Of a stretch of 64,000 nucleotides of DNA, positions 60,691 through 64,000 are shown piece after piece. Made by a program: the position numbers and the translations under genes. This stretch comes from Isoetes taiwanensis. Lineage: Eukaryota; Streptophyta; Lycopodiopsida; Isoetales; Isoetaceae. The notes under the pieces are model-generated. The model was given only the letters and a program-made list of their open reading frames with translations. It was not told the origin of the DNA and ran no database searches. How positions within the stretch are numbered: position 1 is the stretch's first letter; each line of letters begins with the position of its first letter. The stretch lies in contig JAJEKV010000087.1 of assembly GCA_021234155.1 (NCBI GenBank), forward strand, positions 372,001 to 436,000, in the 5' to 3' direction.

Positions 60691-61280
60691 TCATCACATG
60701 CGATCTCATTTGATCCATTTGCCACCTTTGGCTTTGCCTTCATTTGATTTTTCTAACATGTGCTACAACATCGCCTCTGTTTTTACTTGTCTATTGTTGT
60801 GGTATCTTTGGCATTACCGCGACAAATGCAGCCCGATTTACTTTGTGTTCCTCGGGTGCAACTATTGATCTAGTGCAATTTTCAAGCATAAAAGCAAGGA
60901 CCGGTTTGCTTTCTTACTTCTTTGTTGTGACAATTCTTGTAGATTTTTCGGTGAGTGTTTCCAACTTCTCTTGAAGATGCTCCCTTACCGCAGTGCCATT
61001 TTATCTTTCCCATGTTCAACTTCTTTGTCCAAAGCAGAATCCCAATCTCGATCAGTGACATTATTTTTCCAACCAAGTTTCTTCCTCGTGGGGCTTCACC
61101 CCGGAATTACCTGAACCTCGATGCTATGAAAATCATCAGCTCTATGCCTCCATCATCAACGATTGAAGCGGCTGATCTAAGTTTTGGCGCCCGGGGAAAA
61201 GGAGGGAGAAGGGTGTGGCCGAACCCGGCGTCCGTGAGTTTCGGCACTTAAAGTGCTTAAGCGCTTTGCCAAAAGTTGTA
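60691..61280. other. Right subterminal region of the transposon
   Basis: No gene recognised. The palindromic 'cacttaaagtg' and 'cttaagcgctt' lie 30-60 bp inside the right terminus and could be transposase-binding repeats. Confidence 0.35.
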
Positions 61281-61302
61281 CCCCACTAGCGATTTTACAC
61301 CC

Positions 61303-61306
61303 CATA
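61303..61306. other. Right target-site duplication CATA
   Basis: Partner of 53520-53523. Confidence 0.85.
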
Positions 61307-61995
61307 AATGGAGACATCTGCGATGACTCTGCTTGTAATCTTGTTGTGGCGAACTCTACTAAGTGGATGAAATCATCCCACTTAGATTGCTTGTTCCAAA
61401 CATAGCTTCTTAACATATCTTCGATAATCCTGTTGGTTCGCTCCGTCTGCCCATCTATTTGCGGATGATATGCCGTGCTCATGGAAAGCTTCGTCTGGAT
61501 GGTGGTAAATAGGTCCTGCCAAAAGACACTCATGAATTTGGAGTCCCTATCTAAAATTATCTCCCTCGGCATGCCGTGGAGTCTGAAAATCTCCTTAACA
61601 AATAGAACGGCCGTGTCTAATGTTGTATCTGTTGTCCTGCACGGCACAAAGTGTGCCATCTTTGACAAGTTATCTACTACCACCATCAGGGCATCCTTGC
61701 CCCTTGCTGTTCTTGGGAGTCCTATAATAAAGTCCATGCTTATTACTTCCCACTTAGCGTTTGGCACAGGCAACGGCTCCAAGGCATCTGGAATTCGGAA
61801 CTGTTCCACCTTTGTTTGCTGGCATATCTGGCACTCACGGATGTACCTTGCTATCTGCTTCTTCATGCCGGGCCAGAAATAGCTGCTTCTAATCTTGAAG
61901 TATGTCTTCATAAACCCTGCATGGCCAGCTATGGGGCTATTGTGTGTATCATGGAGGATTAATTTCCTTACTTCCGAGGTTTCCGGTACACACAA
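61303..61995 (-). CDS. Gypsy integrase, N-terminal and catalytic parts
   Basis: The zinc-binding H/H/C/C module (H18 or H25 ... CQICQQTK with C55 and C58) is followed by the DDE core: D88 in [10 protein letters not shown]149 in ILDRDSKF and E185 in GQTERTNR. The frame ends at 'QMSPFM' where the transposon begins; the rest is at 53523-52851. All catalytic residues are present. It is shifted by one base relative to the RT/RNase H frame (near 62025). Confidence 0.95.
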
Positions 61996-63572
61996 CTTGC
62001 TTTTATGGTATAGGAGGTTTCCTTCCTTTTTAAATTCTTGAAGGCCTCCCTTTCTTTATCTGTTCTGGCCTCCTTACAGAGACTTGCCCAAACTTCTTTG
62101 AAGTCTGGATCTGTTGGCAAGGTTTCTTCGATCTTCTTACCATACTCACTTGTGAGCATTGAAATGGCGTTACAATGCGTCCTCGTCTTCAATGGCTTCC
62201 TAGAAAGCGCATCTGCAACTACGTTGAGCTTGCCTGGCTTATAAGTTATCTCGAAGTCATATTCTTCAAGGAATTCCATCCACCTCCTTTGTCTCAAATT
62301 GAGGAGTGGTTGTGTAAATATGTATTGAAGGCTTTGATGATCCGTATCTAGCTGGAATCTTCTTTCCAACAGATAGTGCCTCCAAATTCTTAAAGCTCTT
62401 ACTATAGCCAAAAGCTCCTGATCATGCGTCGGGTAGCGCTGCTCTGCCTCATTCATCTTCTTTGAGTCATAGTCCACTACCCTTTCCTCTTGCATGAGGA
62501 CTGCGCCTGTTGCTATTCTGCTAGCGTCTGTCACCACAAGCTTGTCTTTGGCTGGATTCGGCAAGACCAAAATTGGTGCCGTCATCAATGCTTCCTTCAA
62601 TGTGTCAAATGCTTTCTGGGCCTTGCTTTGCCAATGAGTTGCCCAATCCTTTATCTTTCCTGCTTTGGTGAGGTCCGTCAATGGCGCCGCTACCTTGGCA
62701 AAGTCCTTGACGAACCTTCTACAATATCCTGCTAGCCCGAGGAAGCTCCTCACTTCATGGGTGTTCTTCGGTGCGGGCCAATCAATCACTACTTCAATCT
62801 TCGCAGGGTCGGGGGAGATGTCTTCTGCTGTGATCACATGCCTTAAGTACTCGACTCTTTCTGTCGCGAAGTGGCACTTGGATAGCTTCACAAAGAGTTG
62901 ATGCCTCCTCAACTTCTCAAGTATCTTCCTCAAGTGTTGCGCATGTTCCTCCAAGGACTTGCTGTAAACTAGGATGTCGTCGAAGAATACTATGATGAAA
63001 GCATCTAAGAATTCGCGGAAGACATCGTTCACAAGTCTCATGAAAGTTGCCGGGGCATTGGACAAGCCGAATGGCATCACCGTGAACTCATAGTGGCCAT
63101 ATCTCCTTCTGAAAGCCGACTTGTGGATGTCTTCTTCTTTGATTCTTATCTGATGATATCCCGACCTCAAGTCTATCTTAGAAAAGACCTTCGCTCCCTG
63201 CAACTGGTCCATGAGATCATCTGATCTAGGCAAGGCATACTTGTTCTTAATGGTGTGCTTATTTAATTGACGGTAGTCAATGCACATCCTAAGACTTTCA
63301 TCCTTCTTCTTCACAAAAAGGATAGGCGCTCCAAAAGGAGAGACACTAGGTCTTATGAACCCTAGGTCTAGCAATTCTTGCAGTTGCTTTTTCAATTCCG
63401 TCAACTCTTCGGTCCACATTCTATAAGGCACCTTGCTTGTTGGCTTAGTCCCCGGCTCAAGTGCTATTTCACACTCGACGACTCTATAAGGGGAAAGCTG
63501 CTTGATCTCATCAGGAAACAAGTCATGAAATTCCTTCACCAACTTTGCTATCAGCTTTGGAAGCTTGCTCAA
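61968..63572 (-). CDS. Gypsy reverse transcriptase and RNase H
   Basis: 534 open codons. RT spans about residues 50-265 with 'CIDYRQLN', '[13 protein letters not shown]', '[13 protein letters not shown]' and the catalytic FFDDILVYS (196-204). RNase H spans about 345-460 with D349 (VTDAS), E386 (HDQELLAI), D411 (DTDHQSLQ) and D454 (VADALSR). Fully open apart from a likely single-base deletion near 62025 that puts the last 23 codons out of frame with the integrase. This long intact frame suggests a comparatively recent insertion. Confidence 0.96.
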   Translation of the reverse strand: MSKLPKLIAKLVKEFHDLFPDEIKQLSPYRVVECEIALEPGTKPTSKVPYRMWTEELTELKKQLQELLDLGFIRPSVSPFGAPILFVKKKDESLRMCIDYRQLNKHTIKNKYALPRSDDLMDQLQGAKVFSKIDLRSGYHQIRIKEEDIHKSAFRRRYGHYEFTVMPFGLSNAPATFMRLVNDVFREFLDAFIIVFFDDILVYSKSLEEHAQHLRKILEKLRRHQLFVKLSKCHFATERVEYLRHVITAEDISPDPAKIEVVIDWPAPKNTHEVRSFLGLAGYCRRFVKDFAKVAAPLTDLTKAGKIKDWATHWQSKAQKAFDTLKEALMTAPILVLPNPAKDKLVVTDASRIATGAVLMQEERVVDYDSKKMNEAEQRYPTHDQELLAIVRALRIWRHYLLERRFQLDTDHQSLQYIFTQPLLNLRQRRWMEFLEEYDFEITYKPGKLNVVADALSRKPLKTRTHCNAISMLTSEYGKKIEETLPTDPDFKEVWASLCKEARTDKEREAFKNLKRKETSYTIKASCVYRKPRK

Positions 63573-63982
63573 TGCTTTGGCCTCTTTCTCATCTTTTGTC
63601 TCTTACTCCCCGCTTGGAGTTTGAAGAGGTAGGCCACTTGCTCTTTCCTTATGCACTTAAGTAATTTCTTACTAGACATGCATTGCATAATTGGTGTGAC
63701 TTCTTTACCTGCTATCTCAATGATCTTGCCTTCTGGCGTTGTTAAGGTCACCTTCCGTTTCTCACAATCAATGATGGCTCCTGCTGGTCCAAGATACTCC
63801 ATGCCTATTATCAAATCATATTTGCCGATGTTCATCACTTCAGCTCCCAATGCTACATTGATTCCAGGAAAGTCTACGTTGAAGTTTATTCTCTTCCCTG
63901 CTGTGTGCCTGGTTGCTCCACTAGCCAACACAACTGGCCTAGGCTTTGACTTCAACGGCTTCAGCTTCAACGTCTGTACCAT
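63569..63982 (-). CDS. Gypsy retropepsin-like protease, partial
   Basis: '[20 protein letters not shown]' followed by '[12 protein letters not shown]' is the C-terminal half of the gypsy aspartic protease and the linker to RT. The active-site DSGA must lie upstream, outside the window. The frame ends at 63569 while the RT frame overlaps it, indicating a frameshift at the junction. Confidence 0.85.
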   Translation of the reverse strand: MVQTLKLKPLKSKPRPVVLASGATRHTAGKRINFNVDFPGINVALGAEVMNIGKYDLIIGMEYLGPAGAIIDCEKRKVTLTTPEGKIIEIAGKEVTPIMQCMSSKKLLKCIRKEQVAYLFKLQAGSKRQKMRKRPKH

Positions 63983-64000
63983 TCTCGGTGAAGCAGTTAT

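Larger units (their letters stand above)
53524..61302. mobile_element. 7.8-kb DNA transposon with TIRs, inserted in gypsy integrase
   Basis: The left end GGGTGCAAAATCGGTA and the right end (reverse complement) GGGTGTAAAATCGCTA agree at 18 of the first 21 bases, and CATA is duplicated at both sides. The reading frame of the host integrase is restored exactly by removal. The insert holds a plus-strand transposase relic (53852-56280), an acidic-repeat frame (57125-57616) and minus-strand relics (HAD phosphatase, Lys-rich and coiled-coil frames). The TIR sequence and 4-bp duplication do not fit hAT (8 bp), Mutator (8-11 bp), mariner (TA), PIF (3 bp TWA) or CACTA (TIR CACTA). I cannot assign it to a named superfamily. 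Confidence 0.87.
50547..64000 (-). mobile_element. Ty3/gypsy chromovirus, interrupted by a DNA transposon
   Basis: Minus-strand element running off the right edge: 3' LTR, PPT, 3' spacer, chromodomain, integrase, RNase H, RT and protease. The integrase is split by the 7779-bp insert at 53524-61302. Outside the insert the coding region is mostly open, with frameshifts near 62025 and 63570, so it is younger than most repeats here. Gag and the 5' LTR lie beyond the window. Confidence 0.96.

Noticed and set aside
53524-61302. PIF/Harbinger or CACTA assignment of the insert
   Set aside because: PIF has 3-bp TWA duplications and CACTA has CACTA termini; here the duplication is CATA (4 bp) and the ends are GGGTG. 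A 3-bp reading of the duplication would leave unequal termini.

Overview
The window looks like nuclear DNA of a land plant. The evidence is a chloroplast-targeted RNA-binding protein gene with four GT-AG exons, plus fragments of plant gene families: root-type ferredoxin-NADP reductase, PPR, LRR-malectin, pyruvate decarboxylase, and the glucose/ribitol dehydrogenase type of SDR. Most of the rest is decayed transposon sequence. Three transposase-like relics (Merlin/IS1016, a Replitron-like HUH protein and a DFAEN/WSD-type transposase) are, as far as I recall, unusual in flowering plants. A large-genome non-flowering plant such as a fern or lycophyte is therefore my best guess, but this is inference. 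Only one gene appears intact.

Layout. At 0-7 kb is a minus-strand Ty1/copia element with one full LTR (6012-6830), a PBS, decayed gag-pol and a truncated second LTR. A Merlin transposase relic lies against the truncated LTR. At 7-9.9 kb is anonymous sequence with tRNA-like SINE candidates and a diverged duplication. At 10.0-12.2 kb is the intact cpRNP-type gene on the minus strand with its promoter. At 12-22 kb are relics: the PBS and leader of a second copia element, a LINE 3' end with poly(A), a U6 snRNA pseudogene and unrecognised tandem duplications.

At 22.45-25.97 kb is a candidate Helitron with a textbook 3' hairpin plus CTAG end. It carries PPR, kelch, LRR-malectin and pyruvate decarboxylase fragments, the last two fused in frame. 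At 27.5-33.6 kb are two LINE remnants. At 34.6-35.4 kb is a Replitron-like HUH relic. At 38.0-38.7 kb is a ferredoxin-NADP reductase pseudogene. At 40-45 kb are foldback elements, two of them copies of one roughly 0.4-kb MITE in opposite orientation on either side of a T-rich tract. At 45.8-46.4 kb is an SDR/LRR chimeric relic. At 47.7-47.95 kb is a 48-bp minisatellite. At 49.2-50.0 kb is a repeated coiled-coil element with a poly(A) tail.

From 50.5 kb to the right edge is one minus-strand Ty3/gypsy chromovirus: 3' LTR, PPT, chromodomain, integrase, RNase H, RT and part of the protease. It is interrupted inside the integrase by a 7.78-kb DNA transposon (53524-61302) with inverted termini and a 4-bp CATA target duplication. 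Removing the insert and one CATA restores the integrase reading frame. The insert carries a decayed transposase relic on the plus strand and, on the minus strand, an FCP1/NIF-like phosphatase relic and lysine-rich or coiled-coil reading frames. This nested element, the HUH relic and the Helitron are the most interesting parts of the window.
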